Of a stretch of DNA of 64,000 bases, positions 35,852 to 46,240 are shown in pieces (positions within the stretch are counted from its first letter, which is position 1; every line of letters starts with the position of its first letter). This stretch comes from Streptomyces sp. NRRL F-5630 (GTDB lineage: Bacteria; Actinomycetota; Actinomycetes; Streptomycetales; Streptomycetaceae). The translations under genes and the position numbers were made by a program. The notes beneath the pieces are model-generated. The model had not been told where the DNA came from, did no database searches, and saw only the letters and a program-made list of their open reading frames with translations. Location: NCBI RefSeq assembly GCF_000719475.1, contig NZ_JOGO01000020.1, positions 54,871 to 118,870 of the forward strand, written 5' to 3'.

Positions 35852-35917
35852 AGCTCCAGTGTGCGGGGCGGGACCGACAGGCGCCGCGGTCCACGCCTGG
35901 CGCCCCGGAAACGACGA

Positions 35918-35959
35918 AGAGGCCCGGTGTCCAACCTGTGGGTTGGACACCGGGCCTCT
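35918..35959 (-). terminator. tRNA-Tyr terminator
   Basis: A perfect 19-bp stem (AGAGGCCCGGTGTCCAACC) with a 4-nt loop starts 9 bases past the tRNA 3' end. On the minus strand it is followed by TCGTCGTTTCC. Confidence 0.88.
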
Positions 35960-35968
35960 CGCTCCGTG

Positions 35969-36050
35969 TGGCGGCGCCAGGATTCGAACCTGGGAAGGCT
36001 GAGCCGGCAGATTTACAGTCTGCTCCCTTTGGCCGCTCGGGCACACCGCC
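35969..36050 (-). tRNA. tRNA-Tyr (anticodon GTA)
   Basis: 82 bases on the minus strand with a long variable arm (class II). The acceptor GGCGGTG pairs with CGCCGCC, the anticodon loop is CTGTAAA (GTA) and the T-loop is TTCGAAT. Confidence 0.96.
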
Positions 36051-36250
36051 TGGGATTGTTGGCCGGGGGTCCGGCGCGGGGCCGGGGGTTCCTTCCAACG
36101 GGGAAAACAATACCTGATGGTGGGGGGTGCTTCGCCACCCGGTTGTCCGGGGCGGGCGGGGGGTGGGATGGCTAGGCTTTGGGGCTGCGGCCCGCTGGGG
36201 GTCGCTGTCCTCCGTCATACGTGCAATCCGAACCAAGGAGCCACAGGAAC

Positions 36251-36739
36251 ATGGCCGACTCCAGTTTCGACATCGTCTCGAAGGTCGAGCGGCAGGAGGT
36301 CGACAACGCCCTCAACCAGGCCGCCAAGGAGATCTCGCAGCGCTACGACTTCAAGGGCGTGGGTGCGTCCATCGCGTGGTCCGGCGAGAAGATCCTCATG
36401 GAGGCGAACTCGGAGGAGCGCGTGAAGGCGATCCTGGACGTCTTCCAGTCCAAGCTGGTGAAGCGGGGCATCTCGCTGAAGTCGCTGGACGCGGGCGAGC
36501 CGCAGATCTCCGGCAAGGAGTACAAGCTCTTCGCCTCCGTCGAGGAGGGCATCTCGCAGGACAACGCCAAGAAGGTCGCGAAGATCATCCGTGACGAGGG
36601 CCCCAAGGGCGTCAAGGCCCAGGTCCAGGGTGATGAGCTGCGGGTCTCCTCGAAGAGCCGCGACGACCTCCAGTCCGTCATCGCGCTGCTGAAGGGCAAG
36701 GACTTCGACTTCGCGCTCCAGTTCGTCAACTACCGGTAG
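36251..36739 (+). CDS. YajQ-family nucleotide-binding protein
   Basis: 162 residues from ATG 36251 ([21 protein letters not shown]). It is full length, with two ferredoxin-like domains and the conserved segments QRYDFKGV and [15 protein letters not shown] at the C-terminus. In Xanthomonas a YajQ protein binds cyclic di-GMP; in Streptomyces the role is not established. The upstream in-frame ATG at 36179 lacks a ribosome site. Confidence 0.93.
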   Translation: MADSSFDIVSKVERQEVDNALNQAAKEISQRYDFKGVGASIAWSGEKILMEANSEERVKAILDVFQSKLVKRGISLKSLDAGEPQISGKEYKLFASVEEGISQDNAKKVAKIIRDEGPKGVKAQVQGDELRVSSKSRDDLQSVIALLKGKDFDFALQFVNYR

Positions 36740-36917
36740 GCGGCGGGCGCGGGGGTACGGGCGAGGGGGCCGGCGACCGGGGGGCGCCGCCCCTGGACCG
36801 TGAAGGAGCCCGTTCAGTTCCGCGAGTTGCCGAAGATCGGCCGGGAGCAGCCGGAAGGAGGATCTTCGCGACCGCTCCCGCCAGGAGGCCGAGGATGATC
36901 CAGCTGATGATGCCCAT
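36726..36917 (-). pseudogene. Truncated GlsB/YeaQ/YmgE-type small membrane protein
   Basis: The frame starts MGIISWIILGLLAGAVAKIL, the typical first helix and turn of GlsB/YeaQ proteins, behind an AGGAG site. Intact family members then continue with a Gly-rich turn and two more membrane helices over about 85 residues. Here, after residue 22, the text becomes Arg/Ser/Pro-rich, and the frame runs into the 3' end of yajQ, overlapping it by 14 bases. The other two frames show no continuation either. It is best read as a gene remnant whose 3' part was deleted. Confidence 0.6.
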
Positions 36918-37161
36918 GTGCGTCCCACTCCTGATCGTTTCGCTTTCGGGAGGCTCTACCCATGGGGACGTAGGTGATCACCTGCGAGGTTGACGCGAAG
37001 GTGTCACGGTCGTGTCACCGGCCGCGCGTCCGCTTCCCGATCGCGCAACAAAGCAGGCGCGCGACGCTTGGCGGCGTCCTCCCCCTTGGTAGGGGTGGGG
37101 AGACGGCCTCGGACCCGGAAAAGATGCGGCACGGACGCGTCAGCGACGAAAGGCGACCCTC

Positions 37162-37584
37162 GTGAAACTGCTCAACCTCGTGCTCAACCTGCTGTGGCTG
37201 ATCTTCTGCGGGATCTGGATGGCTCTCGGCTACCTGCTCGCGGGTCTCATCTGCTGCGTCTTCATCATCACGATCCCGTTCGGGATCGCTTCCTTCCGCA
37301 TCGCGGGGTATGTGCTCTGGCCCTTCGGGCGCACCACGGTCGAGCGCCCGGACGCGGGGGCGCCCTCCTTCGTCGGCAATGTGATCTGGGTGATCTTCGC
37401 CGGCTGGTGGCTCGCCCTGGGTCACCTGCTCACGAGCATCCCGCTCTTCCTCTCGATCATCGGCATCCCCTTCGGGTGGGCGAACCTCAAGCTCATCCCG
37501 ATCTCGCTCATGCCGCTGGGGCGCGAAGTCGTCCCGACCGACCAGCCCTTCGCCGCGCGCCCGGGCGAGGCACGGAGCTGGTGA
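37162..37584 (+). CDS. YccF-domain inner-membrane protein
   Basis: 140 residues from GTG 37162. Two copies of a YccF unit are visible: a helix followed by IPFGIASFRIAGYVLWPFGR at about residues 39-58 and IPFGWANLKLIPISLMPLGR at about 103-122, with four membrane segments in all. The function of the family is unknown. It converges on htpX with a terminator between. Confidence 0.88.
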   Translation: MKLLNLVLNLLWLIFCGIWMALGYLLAGLICCVFIITIPFGIASFRIAGYVLWPFGRTTVERPDAGAPSFVGNVIWVIFAGWWLALGHLLTSIPLFLSIIGIPFGWANLKLIPISLMPLGREVVPTDQPFAARPGEARSW

Positions 37585-37629
37585 GGCGCGTCGGCGGGAG
37601 GCGCGTCGACGGGGGGTGCGTCGACGGGG

Positions 37630-37658
37630 GGGGCGCGTCCGTCAGGGAGACGCGCCCC
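37630..37658. terminator. Terminator between yccF-like gene and htpX
   Basis: A perfect 10-bp stem GGGGCGCGTC with a 9-nt loop between the convergent genes. A GCGTCGACGGGG direct repeat precedes it. Confidence 0.7.
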
Positions 37659-37791
37659 GGCACGGGGAGGCTCCCGGCAGGAGGGCGCGCCCGGCCGGCT
37701 CTCCGGCAGGGCGCCACACCCCGGCCGGAGGACCCGCTCCGGCGTGACAACGTGCCCGAGCACGAGGACGCCCTCCGGCCCGTGACGGCTG

Positions 37792-38664
37792 TCAGGGGCG
37801 CTCGACGCCGCCGCCCGCCATCCGCTCCAGACGCTGGATGCGCTCCGCCATCGGCGGGTGCGTGGAGAACATGCTCGTCAGCCCCTGGCCGGGACGGAAG
37901 GGGTTGGCGATCATCATGTGGCTCGCCGTCTCGATGCGGGGCTCGGAGGGCAGCGGGAGCTGCTTCGTGCCCGCGTCGAGCTTGCGGAGCGCGGAGGCGA
38001 GGGCGAGCGGGTCGCCGGTGAGCTGGGCCCCGGACGCGTCCGCCTGGTACTCGCGGGAACGGCTGATGGCGAGCTGGATGAGCGAGGCGGCGAGCGGGCC
38101 GAGGAGCATCGTCAGGAGCAGCCCGATGAGCCCGGGGCCCTCGTCGTCGTCAGAGCGGCCGATCGGAATCAGCCACGCGAAGTTGACCAGGAACATGATC
38201 ACGGAGGCGAGGGCACCCGCGATCGAGGAGATGAGGATGTCCCGGTTGTAGACGTGGCTCAGCTCGTGCCCGAGAACGCCGCGCAGCTCGCGCTCGTCGA
38301 GGATGCGCAGGATGCCGTCGGTGCAGCACACGGCGGCGTTGCGCGGGTTGCGCCCGGTCGCGAAGGCGTTGGGGGCCTCGGTGGGCGAGATGTACAGGCG
38401 CGGCATGGGCTGGCGGGCCTGGGTGGAGAGCTCGCGCACGATCCGGTAGAGGCCGGGGGCCTCGAACTCGCTGACGGGCCTGGCCCGCATGGCGCGCAGC
38501 GCGAGTTTGTCGCTGTTCCAGTACGCGTAGGCGTTCGTCCCGAGCGCGACGAGGACCGCGACGATCAGCCCCGTCCGGCCGAAGAAGGAGCCGATGACGA
38601 GGATGAGCGCGGACAGGCCCCCGAGGAGTACAGCGGTCTTCAAGCCATTGTGCCGGCGGTGCAC
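37792..38664 (-). CDS. htpX: Membrane zinc metalloprotease HtpX (M48)
   Basis: HtpX degrades misfolded membrane proteins. It is 290 residues from GTG 38664, with GGAGGG upstream. Two N-terminal membrane helices (about 10-28 and 30-47) are followed by the zinc motif HELSH (H133, E134, H137), the EYQAD motif providing the third ligand ([12 protein letters not shown]), and two more helices. Its ends are conserved ([16 protein letters not shown]). It is transcribed alone between yccF and nuoN. Confidence 0.95.
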   Translation of the reverse strand: MHRRHNGLKTAVLLGGLSALILVIGSFFGRTGLIVAVLVALGTNAYAYWNSDKLALRAMRARPVSEFEAPGLYRIVRELSTQARQPMPRLYISPTEAPNAFATGRNPRNAAVCCTDGILRILDERELRGVLGHELSHVYNRDILISSIAGALASVIMFLVNFAWLIPIGRSDDDEGPGLIGLLLTMLLGPLAASLIQLAISRSREYQADASGAQLTGDPLALASALRKLDAGTKQLPLPSEPRIETASHMMIANPFRPGQGLTSMFSTHPPMAERIQRLERMAGGGVERP

Positions 38665-38825
38665 GGTACGCCCTCCAAGTCGTGCGGCGGGGAACCCTTC
38701 CTGACGCTCGCGGCGCCCGGTGGACCTGGGTCAAGTGGACCCTTCGTTACTGGTCAACGCCAGGCGAGCGGCTCAGGTTCCCCGGCCGGCGGGGGCGTGG
38801 CCGTCCTCCGTACGGGTGAGGCGGC

Positions 38826-40397
38826 TCAGAAGAGCCTGGTGTCCGCCAGGCGGAGGATGAGCTGCGGTGCCGCCGAGAGGGCCACGGCGAGGAGACCGCA
38901 GAGGACCAGGGCGGTCACGAGGGCGAGCGGGCGGCGGGGCGGTGCCTCCGCGGGCGCCTTCTCCCGTACGGCCGTGACGGTGCCGGCCCCGGCGGCCGGG
39001 AGGTCCCGCGCGGCCGGTACGTCCGTGGCCGGTGCGTCCGTGGCCGGTTCCGGTGGGGCGCGGAAGAGGGTCGCCGTCCAGCGGAGGTAGTAGACGAGGG
39101 CGATCGCGACGTTGACGGCCGTGACGACCGCGAGCCAGCCGAGGCCCGCGTCGATCGCGGCCTCGAAGACGGCGAGCTTCGCGAAGAGGCCCGCGAGACC
39201 CGGCGGGAGCCCGGCGAGGCACAGGAGGAAGAAGGCGAGGAGCAGGGCGAGCGCGGGCTTGCGCGCGTACAGGCCCCGGAAGTCGGCGAGGCGACCGCGC
39301 CCGAGGAGCGCCACGGCGGCGAAGGAGCCGAGGTTGACCGCCGCGTACATGAGCGCGTAGGCGAGGGTCGCGCCGAGCGCGTGCTCCGGGCGGTCCGTGT
39401 ACGCGGCCGACGCGAGCGGGACGAGGAGGTAGCCGGCCTGGCCGACCGAGGACCACGCGAGCAGGCGCACCGCGCTGAAGGGGCGCGTGGGGTCCTGGCG
39501 GAGCGCCGCCGCGTTGCCGATCGTCATCGTGAGGGCCGCGAGGACCGCGAGCGCGGGGCCCCAGACGTTCCCGTACGAGGGGAAGGCGCGCACGGTGACG
39601 AGCGCGAGGCCGGAGAAGCCGACCGCCTTGCCGACGACGGAGAGGTAGGCGGCGACCGGCAGCGGGGCGCCCGTGTACGTGTCGGGGACCCAGAAGTGGA
39701 AGGGGACGGCGGCGGTCTTAAAGGCGAAGCCGACGAGGGTGAGGACGACGCCGACGCGGGCGAGGGTGCGCAGCTGGGGATCGACGTCGCCGAGTGCCGC
39801 CGCGATCGCGTCGAGGTGGACGCTGCCCGTGCTCGCGTAGACGAAGGCCGTGCCGAGGAGGGTCACGGCGGTCGCGGTGACGGAGGAGAGGAAGAACTTG
39901 AGGGCCGCTTCGGCGGAGCGGCGCTCGCCGTGGCGCAGGCCGACGAGCGCGAAGGACGGGAGCGTCGCGACCTCCAGGGCGACGATCAGCGTCGCGAGGT
40001 CGCGCGCGGCGGGCAGGAGGGCCGCTCCGGCGGCGGAGGAGAGGAGCAGGAACCAGTACTCGCCCGCCGGGAGGCGCTGCTCGCGCACGGCGGTGAAGGA
40101 GAGGAGCGCCGTGAGGAGCGCGCCGCCGAGGACGAGGAGCTGGACGGTGAGGGCGAAGTGGTCCGCGCGGTAACCGCACCCGGCCCCGTCGACGCAGAAC
40201 GTGGCGCGGTCGCCGTCGAGGAGCGGGAGGAGGCTCAGGAGGGCGAGGGCGAGGCCCGCGACGGCGCCGAGGCCGAGGAGGGGTTTGCGCGCCTCGGGGA
40301 GGAAGAGGTCGGCGACGAGGAGGGCGAGCGCGACCAGGGCGGTGAGCGTGGGCGGGGCGATGGCGAGCCAGTCGACGGACTGCACGAGGGTGGTCAT
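38826..40397 (-). CDS. nuoN: NADH-quinone oxidoreductase-type subunit N
   Basis: One of three antiporter-like proton-pumping membrane subunits of complex I. It is 523 residues from ATG 40397, with about 14 helices. The key Lys-containing helix segments FAFKTAAVPFHFWVPDTYTGAP and the TM5 Glu region (LIVALEVATLPSFALVGL) are present. A hydrophilic insertion rich in Ala/Pro/Thr precedes the last helix (residues about 445-490). Its start overlaps the nuoM stop by 4 bases (ATGA). It is the last gene of the ten-gene cluster. Confidence 0.93.
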   Translation of the reverse strand: MTTLVQSVDWLAIAPPTLTALVALALLVADLFLPEARKPLLGLGAVAGLALALLSLLPLLDGDRATFCVDGAGCGYRADHFALTVQLLVLGGALLTALLSFTAVREQRLPAGEYWFLLLSSAAGAALLPAARDLATLIVALEVATLPSFALVGLRHGERRSAEAALKFFLSSVTATAVTLLGTAFVYASTGSVHLDAIAAALGDVDPQLRTLARVGVVLTLVGFAFKTAAVPFHFWVPDTYTGAPLPVAAYLSVVGKAVGFSGLALVTVRAFPSYGNVWGPALAVLAALTMTIGNAAALRQDPTRPFSAVRLLAWSSVGQAGYLLVPLASAAYTDRPEHALGATLAYALMYAAVNLGSFAAVALLGRGRLADFRGLYARKPALALLLAFFLLCLAGLPPGLAGLFAKLAVFEAAIDAGLGWLAVVTAVNVAIALVYYLRWTATLFRAPPEPATDAPATDVPAARDLPAAGAGTVTAVREKAPAEAPPRRPLALVTALVLCGLLAVALSAAPQLILRLADTRLF

Positions 40398-42289
40398 GCC
40401 GCGCCTCCGGTGAGCAGCTTGTGGACGGCCGGGTCGCTGAGGCCGATGAGAAGCGCGGGCCAGAGCCCGGCGAGGACGGTGAGGGCGACGAGTGGCGTCC
40501 AGGCGACCGCCTCGGGCGCGCTCAGCTCGGGGAAGGGGCGCTCGGCGAGGGCGGGGGGCTCGTAGGGCGCCGTGGGCGTCGGCGGGGCGTCGAGCAGGAG
40601 GGGGGCGGGCTCGTGGGCCGTGGAGGCGGCCCCCTCGACGGCGGCCGGTGTTGCGGAGGCGTGTGCGGTGGCGGGGGCGGGCTTCTCGGCGTGCGCGGCG
40701 TCGGGGTTCTCGTCCGGCGCGGAACCCACCGGGAGGAGGGAGTTGTCCCGCAGGGGCGCCGGGCCCATGCACAGGCGGCGGACGACGAGGAGGAGGTACG
40801 CGGCGGTGAGGAGCGTGCCGAGCCCCGCGACGGCCATGCAGGCGAGGTACGTGCCGCGGTGGAGGCCGCTCGCCGGGTCGAAGGCCCCGTACATCGTCAG
40901 CATCTCGCCCCAGAAGCCCGCGAGGCCCGGCAGTCCGAGCGAGGCGACGGCGGCGAAGGCGAGCAGCACGGCGTAGCGCGGGGCGCGGCCGTAGAGCGCC
41001 GCTCCGGCGGAACCGCTGAGGCGGTCGAGGACGGAGGTGCCCGCGCGGTCCTTCACGCCGCCGACCAGGAAGAAGAGCAGCCCGGTGATGAGGCCGTGGG
41101 CGATGTTCGCGAAGAGGGCGCCGTTGAGGCCCTGCGGGGTCATGCTCGCGATACCGAGCAGGACGAAGCCCATGTGACCGACGGACGAGTACGCGACGAG
41201 GCGCTTGAGGTCGCCGCCGGAACCGCGCCGTACGAGCTGGAGGCACGCGAGCGAGCCCCACAGGATGCCGGCCGCCGCGAGGACGGCGAGCCAGGGCGCG
41301 AAGACCTTCATGCCCTCGGGCGCCACGGGGATCGCGACCCGCACGAAGCCGTACGTGCCCATCTTCAGCAGGACCCCGGCGAGCATGACCGAGCCCGCCG
41401 TGGGCGCGGCGGTGTGCGCGGCGGGCAGCCAGCTGTGCAGCGGCCACATCGGGGATTTGACCGCGAGGCCGAGACCGATCGCCAGAACGGCCGTGACCTG
41501 CACGGACTTGCTGAGACCTGAGCCGTTGTCAGTGGCGAGTGCCACCATGTCGAACGTGCCCGCCCGCAGGCCGATCAGGAGCAGCCCGAGGAGCATGACG
41601 GCGGAGCCGACCAGGGTGAAGAGGATGAACTTCCAGGCGGCCTGTTCCCGCTTGGCGCCGCCCCAGCGGGCGATGAGGAAGTACATCGGGATCAGGACGG
41701 TCTCGAAGGCGACGAAGAAGAGCACGAGGTCGAGCACGGCGAAGGCGGCGAGCGCGCCGCCTTCGAGCAGCAGCAGGAGCGCCACGAAGGCGCGGGGGGT
41801 GCCGCCCCGGGGCGGCCGGAAGTAGCTGTACAGGGCGCAGAGGAAGGTGAGGAGGGCGGTGAGGACCAGGAGGGGGAGCGAGATGCCGTCGACGCCGAGG
41901 TGGAAGCGGATGTCGTACGCGGCGATCCAGCTGACGTCCGTGCTCGCCTGGATGTGGGCGGCCTGGTCGCGGTCGAAGCCGAGGGCGAGGAGCAGCGCGG
42001 CGGCGAGGATCGCGCCGCTGACGGTGACGCCGTGGCGCAGCACCGCTTGCTCCGGGCCGCGCCCGCGCAGTCCGGGCGGGGCCGGGAGGAGGGCCGCGAC
42101 GGCGCCGAGCAGGGGGCCGAGGACGACGATCAGGAGCAGGACGGACAGGGCGGTGTCGCCGAGGCCGACGAGGGCACCGCTCGCGAGGTGGCTCGCGCCC
42201 TCGGGAGCGCGCGGGCTGCCCGCGATACCGGGGGCGCTCGCGCCTGCCTGGAGAGCGTGCGGCGCGAGGGCGCCGAGGAGGTGGGCCAC
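40394..42289 (-). CDS. nuoM: NADH-quinone oxidoreductase-type subunit M
   Basis: Antiporter-like proton pump subunit, 631 residues and therefore longer than the usual roughly 500. An extra 40 residues precede the first helix, and an Ala/Pro/Thr-rich cytoplasmic insertion of about 80 residues (about 515-590) precedes the last helix. Conserved motifs are FFVAFETVLIPMYFLIARWG (TM5 Glu) and AVKSPMWPLHSWLPAAHTAAPT (TM7 Lys). The GTG start at 42289 comes 3 bases after the nuoL stop; a start further downstream cannot be excluded. Confidence 0.93.
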   Translation of the reverse strand: MAHLLGALAPHALQAGASAPGIAGSPRAPEGASHLASGALVGLGDTALSVLLLIVVLGPLLGAVAALLPAPPGLRGRGPEQAVLRHGVTVSGAILAAALLLALGFDRDQAAHIQASTDVSWIAAYDIRFHLGVDGISLPLLVLTALLTFLCALYSYFRPPRGGTPRAFVALLLLLEGGALAAFAVLDLVLFFVAFETVLIPMYFLIARWGGAKREQAAWKFILFTLVGSAVMLLGLLLIGLRAGTFDMVALATDNGSGLSKSVQVTAVLAIGLGLAVKSPMWPLHSWLPAAHTAAPTAGSVMLAGVLLKMGTYGFVRVAIPVAPEGMKVFAPWLAVLAAAGILWGSLACLQLVRRGSGGDLKRLVAYSSVGHMGFVLLGIASMTPQGLNGALFANIAHGLITGLLFFLVGGVKDRAGTSVLDRLSGSAGAALYGRAPRYAVLLAFAAVASLGLPGLAGFWGEMLTMYGAFDPASGLHRGTYLACMAVAGLGTLLTAAYLLLVVRRLCMGPAPLRDNSLLPVGSAPDENPDAAHAEKPAPATAHASATPAAVEGAASTAHEPAPLLLDAPPTPTAPYEPPALAERPFPELSAPEAVAWTPLVALTVLAGLWPALLIGLSDPAVHKLLTGGAA

Positions 42290-42292
42290 GGT

Positions 42293-44326
42293 TCAGGCTC
42301 CCGCCGCGTAGAGGACGACCGCGCAGGTCAGGAGGGCGGCTGCGGCGATCAGCGCGCCCAGGTACGTCTGGATGTTGCCGGTCTGGGCGCGGCGTGCGGC
42401 GGCGCCCAGGAGCTTGGGGAGTGCGGCGGCCGCGCGGACGTAGGTGTCGACGACGGCCGTGTCGAGGAAGCGGACGAGCGTGGCGCCGGCCCGGACGGGG
42501 GTCACCGCGAGCGCGCTGTAGAGCCGGTCGAGGTGGAAGCCGGAGGCCGCCGGGCGGTGGAGGCCGCCGAGGAGGAGGCGGCCCGGGTCGGCGGGGTCCT
42601 CGGTGCCGCCGGGGGCGCCGTAGGCGGCGGGGCGGCTCGCGATGGCCTGGGCCTCGGTGCGGCCCGCGTCGCCCTCGGGCCCCGCGGCGACAGCGCCGAG
42701 CGGGTGGCGCGCGGCGAGGGCCTTGGTGTGCCGCCAGGTCCCGTAGGTGAGGACGCCTCCGACGAGGGCGACGCCGGTGCCGAGCACGGAGGTGGTGAGG
42801 GTCGGCGCGAGGTCGTGGCCGTCGAACCAGTCGGGGAGGGCCCAGGCGGTGAGGCCGAAGAGGAAGGTGGGGAGCGCGAGGACCCAGAGGACGACGTTCA
42901 TGACGCGCGGCGTCGCGGGGTGGTGGGCCGTCCCGCCGGGCGCCGACGCGGCGGCCTCGGTCGCCTCGTCCGCCTCGGTCGCTTCGCGGGTGCCGAGGAG
43001 GAGCCAGAGGCGGGTGGCGTAGGCGCCGGTGAGGAGGGCGGTGGCGAGTCCGGCGACGAGGACGAGCCAGCCGGCGGCGGCGGGGATGCCGTGGGCGTGT
43101 CCGGTGGCGGCGTGCTCGGCGGCGCCGAGGACGGCTTCCTTGGAGAAGAAGCCGGTGAACGGGGGGATGGCGGCGAGCGCGAGGAGCGCGACCGTCATCG
43201 TCCAGTAGGCGTCGGGGACGGCGCGGCGCAGGCCCGGCATCCGGGACATGGCCGCGAGCGAGTTCGTGCCGGCGGCGTGGATGACGACGCCCGCCGCGAG
43301 GAAGAGGAGCGCCTTGAAGGCGCCGTGCGAGAGGAGGTGGAAGACGGCGGCGCCCCGGTCGCCGACGGCGAGGGCGCCGGTCATGTAGCCGAGCTGACCG
43401 GCCGTCGAGTAGGCGAGGACGCGCTTGATGTCGTCCTGGGCGAGCGCGGCGAGCCCGGAGCCGACCATCGTCACGGCGGCGAGGACGGCGAGGACGACGA
43501 GCGCCGCGGCGGAGGAGGCGAAGACGGGCAGCAGGCGCGCGACGAGGTAGACCCCGGCCGCGACCATCGTCGCCGCGTGGATGAGCGCGGAGACCGGGGT
43601 GGGCCCGGCCATCGCGTCCGGGAGCCACGTGTGCAGCGGGAACTGCGCGGACTTGCCGACGACACCGCACAGCAGGAGCAGCGCGATGAGCGTGGGGTGG
43701 TCGAGTCCGCCGTGGGTGACGGCGTGCAGGACCTCGGTGATGCGGAAGGAGCCGGTGTCGGCGGCGAGCGCGAAGAGGCCGAAGAGGAAGGGGACATCGC
43801 CGAGCTTGGTGACGAGGAACGCCTTGAGGGAGGCGGAGCGGGCCTCGGGGGTCTCCCAGTAGTGCCCGATGAGGAAGTACGAGCAGATGCCCATGACCTC
43901 CCAGCCGACGAGCAGCACCATGAGGTCGCCGGAGTAGACGACGAGGAGCATCGCGGAGGTGAAGAGCGAGACGAGCGCGGCGTACGAGGAGTAGCGGGGG
44001 TCCTCGCGGAGGTAGCCGGTCGAGTAGAGCTGCACGCACGTCGAGACGACGGTGACGAGGACCGCGACGAGGACGGCGAAGCCGTCGAGGTGGAGGGCGA
44101 GGTCGACGGGGGCGGCACCGGTCGGGGTGAGCCGGGTGGCGGCGTCGATCGCGCTGCCGCCGCCCTGGCGGACGGCGACGAGGACGGCGAGCACGGCGCT
44201 CGCGGCGGCGGGCAGCACGGCGAGGGGCCGGACGAGCCCGGCGGCGCCGCGTCCGATGAGCAGTCCGGCGATCCCGCCGAGGAACGGCAGGAGGGGGACG
44301 AGGACGGCGAGGGTCGTGGTGTTCAC
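42293..44326 (-). CDS. nuoL: NADH-quinone oxidoreductase-type subunit L
   Basis: The most distal antiporter-like subunit with the lateral helix, 677 residues. Motifs: [20 protein letters not shown] (TM5 Glu), [30 protein letters not shown] (TM7 region) and [15 protein letters not shown] (TM8). A C-terminal segment with a long helix ends in a last membrane helix. GTG 44326 overlaps the nuoK stop by 4 bases. Confidence 0.95.
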   Translation of the reverse strand: MNTTTLAVLVPLLPFLGGIAGLLIGRGAAGLVRPLAVLPAAASAVLAVLVAVRQGGGSAIDAATRLTPTGAAPVDLALHLDGFAVLVAVLVTVVSTCVQLYSTGYLREDPRYSSYAALVSLFTSAMLLVVYSGDLMVLLVGWEVMGICSYFLIGHYWETPEARSASLKAFLVTKLGDVPFLFGLFALAADTGSFRITEVLHAVTHGGLDHPTLIALLLLCGVVGKSAQFPLHTWLPDAMAGPTPVSALIHAATMVAAGVYLVARLLPVFASSAAALVVLAVLAAVTMVGSGLAALAQDDIKRVLAYSTAGQLGYMTGALAVGDRGAAVFHLLSHGAFKALLFLAAGVVIHAAGTNSLAAMSRMPGLRRAVPDAYWTMTVALLALAAIPPFTGFFSKEAVLGAAEHAATGHAHGIPAAAGWLVLVAGLATALLTGAYATRLWLLLGTREATEADEATEAAASAPGGTAHHPATPRVMNVVLWVLALPTFLFGLTAWALPDWFDGHDLAPTLTTSVLGTGVALVGGVLTYGTWRHTKALAARHPLGAVAAGPEGDAGRTEAQAIASRPAAYGAPGGTEDPADPGRLLLGGLHRPAASGFHLDRLYSALAVTPVRAGATLVRFLDTAVVDTYVRAAAALPKLLGAAARRAQTGNIQTYLGALIAAAALLTCAVVLYAAGA

Positions 44327-44712
44327 GCGGCTGCTCCGGGGGTGCGCGTGCCGGGGGCGGCCGGGTCCGTGCTGCCGGGGGCCTCGGGGTCCTCGGGGCC
44401 GTACGGGGGTTCGGCGGTGTCGCGCAGGGCGTCGACGGCGATCGTGCCCCTGGCGCGGTACACGGCGAGGACGACGGCGAGACCGATGCCGATCTCGGCG
44501 GCGGCGATCGCGATGGTGAAGAGGGTGAGCGCCTGCCCGGCGTGGAGGGTGTCGCGCAGCCAGACGTCGAAGGCGACGAGGTCGAGGTTGACGGCGTTGA
44601 GCATCAGCTCGACGGACATCAGCACGAGGATCGCGTTGCGCCGCGCGAGCACCCCGTAGATCCCGGTGCAGAAGAGGAGGGCCGACAGCACGGCCGGATA
44701 GACGAGATGCAT
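44323..44712 (-). CDS. nuoK: NADH-quinone oxidoreductase-type subunit K with extended tail
   Basis: A proton-channel subunit with three helices. The conserved Glu residues appear in [13 protein letters not shown] and [13 protein letters not shown]. It is 129 residues against the usual roughly 100: about 28 extra C-terminal residues, rich in Pro, Gly and Ala ([18 protein letters not shown]), follow the last helix. The ATG 44712 shares one base with the nuoJ stop. Confidence 0.94.
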   Translation of the reverse strand: MHLVYPAVLSALLFCTGIYGVLARRNAILVLMSVELMLNAVNLDLVAFDVWLRDTLHAGQALTLFTIAIAAAEIGIGLAVVLAVYRARGTIAVDALRDTAEPPYGPEDPEAPGSTDPAAPGTRTPGAAA

Positions 44713-45617
44713 CAGCGCGGGTCCTCCGGGTGCGGGGCCTCGGGGGCCGGGGGCGGCGGGGTGGCGGGGGACGCGGGGGCGGCCGGGCCGGAGGCTTCGG
44801 TCACGCGACCGGCGCTGGAGGCGGCGCCCGTGGTCGTACGGGAGGCACCGTCCGCACCCGGACGGGAAGCGGCGCCCGTGCCCGGACCGGACGTACCGCC
44901 CGCGCCCGGACCGGGAACGGCGCTCGCGCCCCGGCCGGAAGCGGCGCTCGCGCCCGAAGTCGTGCCGAAAGCGGCGCCGCTGCCCCGGGCTCGGCCCGGG
45001 GCCGGTGGGGTCGTGCGGGGGCGGGGCTTCGGCTTGCGGGGCGGGGCGGCGTTGTCGCCGCGCTTGCGGGAGAGGACGATCGCGCCGACCAGGGCGGCGA
45101 GGAGGAGGACGGAGAGGGCCTCGAAGGGAAGGACCCAGTGACGGAAGAGGAAGGCGCCCGTGGCGGCCGTCGTGCCCTGGGGGTGGTCGCCGTCGAGACG
45201 GAGGTACGTCGTGCGGAAGGCGTCCGTGACGACCCAGACGAGGCCCCCGGCGGCCAGGACAGCGACCGCCGCGGCGAGGGGGCGGTTGCGGGAGTCGGCG
45301 TCGTCGGAGCGGCCGATCGGGGCGCGCGTCAGCATGAGGCCGAAGAGGAGCAGGACGACGACCGAGCCCACGTAGATGAGGACCTGCACCCACGCGATGA
45401 ACTCCGCCGTGAGCAGCAGGTACTCGACCGCGAGGCCGCCGAGCGTCACGACGAGCCACAGCGCGGCGTGCACGAGTTGCTTCGTCGTGACGGTGACGAG
45501 CGCGGCGCCGAAGGTCAGCAGGCCGAACAGGACGAAAGCGATCTCGACGCCGGTCGGGGAGAGGAAGCCCTGCGGGGCGGTGCCCGTCGCCGGGGCCGCG
45601 GCCAGGAGCGTGATCAC
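44712..45617 (-). CDS. nuoJ: NADH-quinone oxidoreductase-type subunit J with long disordered tail
   Basis: Membrane subunit with five helices in the first 190 residues, including the conserved TM3 stretch [20 protein letters not shown]. After SRKRGDN, about 110 low-complexity residues follow (Gly, Ala, Ser, Pro, Thr), ending [10 protein letters not shown] normal NuoJ stops near residue 180-200. The GTG start at 45617 overlaps the nuoI stop by 4 bases. Confidence 0.93.
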   Translation of the reverse strand: MITLLAAAPATGTAPQGFLSPTGVEIAFVLFGLLTFGAALVTVTTKQLVHAALWLVVTLGGLAVEYLLLTAEFIAWVQVLIYVGSVVVLLLFGLMLTRAPIGRSDDADSRNRPLAAAVAVLAAGGLVWVVTDAFRTTYLRLDGDHPQGTTAATGAFLFRHWVLPFEALSVLLLAALVGAIVLSRKRGDNAAPPRKPKPRPRTTPPAPGRARGSGAAFGTTSGASAASGRGASAVPGPGAGGTSGPGTGAASRPGADGASRTTTGAASSAGRVTEASGPAAPASPATPPPPAPEAPHPEDPR

Positions 45618-46240
45618 GGGCGCGGCTCCTCACCCGTCGCGGGAGCCTCACCCGTCGCGGGGCCCTCACCCGTCGCGGGGCCCTCGCCCGCTGCCCGTAC
45701 CGGCGTCGCGGGCCGTGCCGCGGCCTCCGCCTTCTCGGCGGCCTTGCGTGCCGCCGCCAGTTCCTTCGGCTCCTCCGCCGCCGGGTCCACGGCCGGGGGC
45801 TCGGGGACCGTCCACATCCACTCGCGGAGCTTGTCGCGCTCGTGCGTGAGGTCGTGGATGTCCGTCTCCGCGTACTCGAACTCGGGGGACCAGAAGAGCG
45901 CGTCGAAGGGGCAGACCTCGATGCAGATCCCGCAGTACATGCAGAGCGAGAAGTCGATGGCGAAGCGGTCGAGGACGTTGCGGCTGCGCTCGCGCCCGCC
46001 GGGCGCGGCCGGGGGCACCGTCTCCTTGTGCGAGTCGATGTAGATGCACCAGTCGGGGCACTCGCGCGCGCACAACATGCAGACCGTGCAGTTCTCCTCG
46101 AAGAGCCCGATGACGCCCCGGCTGCGCGGGGGCAGCGGCGGGAGCGTGTCGGGGTACTGCGCGGTGACGGACTTGCGCGTCATCGTGCGGAGCGTGACGG
46201 CGAGGCCCTTGGCCAGACCCGTGCCGGGAATCGGGGGCAT
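45614..46240 (-). CDS. nuoI: NADH-quinone oxidoreductase-type subunit I, two 4Fe-4S clusters
   Basis: TYKY-type ferredoxin subunit carrying clusters N6a/N6b. Both motifs are intact: C51-C54-C57-C61 ([12 protein letters not shown]) and C100-C103-C106-C110 ([12 protein letters not shown]). 208 residues; the last 60 form an Ala/Glu/Pro tail with repeats of the word GEGPAT encoded by an 18-base DNA repeat. The ATG follows the nuoH stop directly (TAG ATG). Confidence 0.95.
   Translation of the reverse strand: MPPIPGTGLAKGLAVTLRTMTRKSVTAQYPDTLPPLPPRSRGVIGLFEENCTVCMLCARECPDWCIYIDSHKETVPPAAPGGRERSRNVLDRFAIDFSLCMYCGICIEVCPFDALFWSPEFEYAETDIHDLTHERDKLREWMWTVPEPPAVDPAAEEPKELAAARKAAEKAEAAARPATPVRAAGEGPATGEGPATGEAPATGEEPRP
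45620..45690 (-). repeat. 18-base tandem repeat in the nuoI tail
   Basis: The plus-strand unit CTCACCCGTCGCGGGGCC occurs about four times in a row with small changes and encodes [20 protein letters not shown]. It stays in frame, so copy number can vary without breaking the gene. Confidence 0.75.

Noticed and set aside
35814..36236. Minus-strand frame containing PERPKGADCKSAGSAFPGSNPG
   Set aside because: That text is the well-known spurious translation of a tRNA gene, here tRNA-Tyr.
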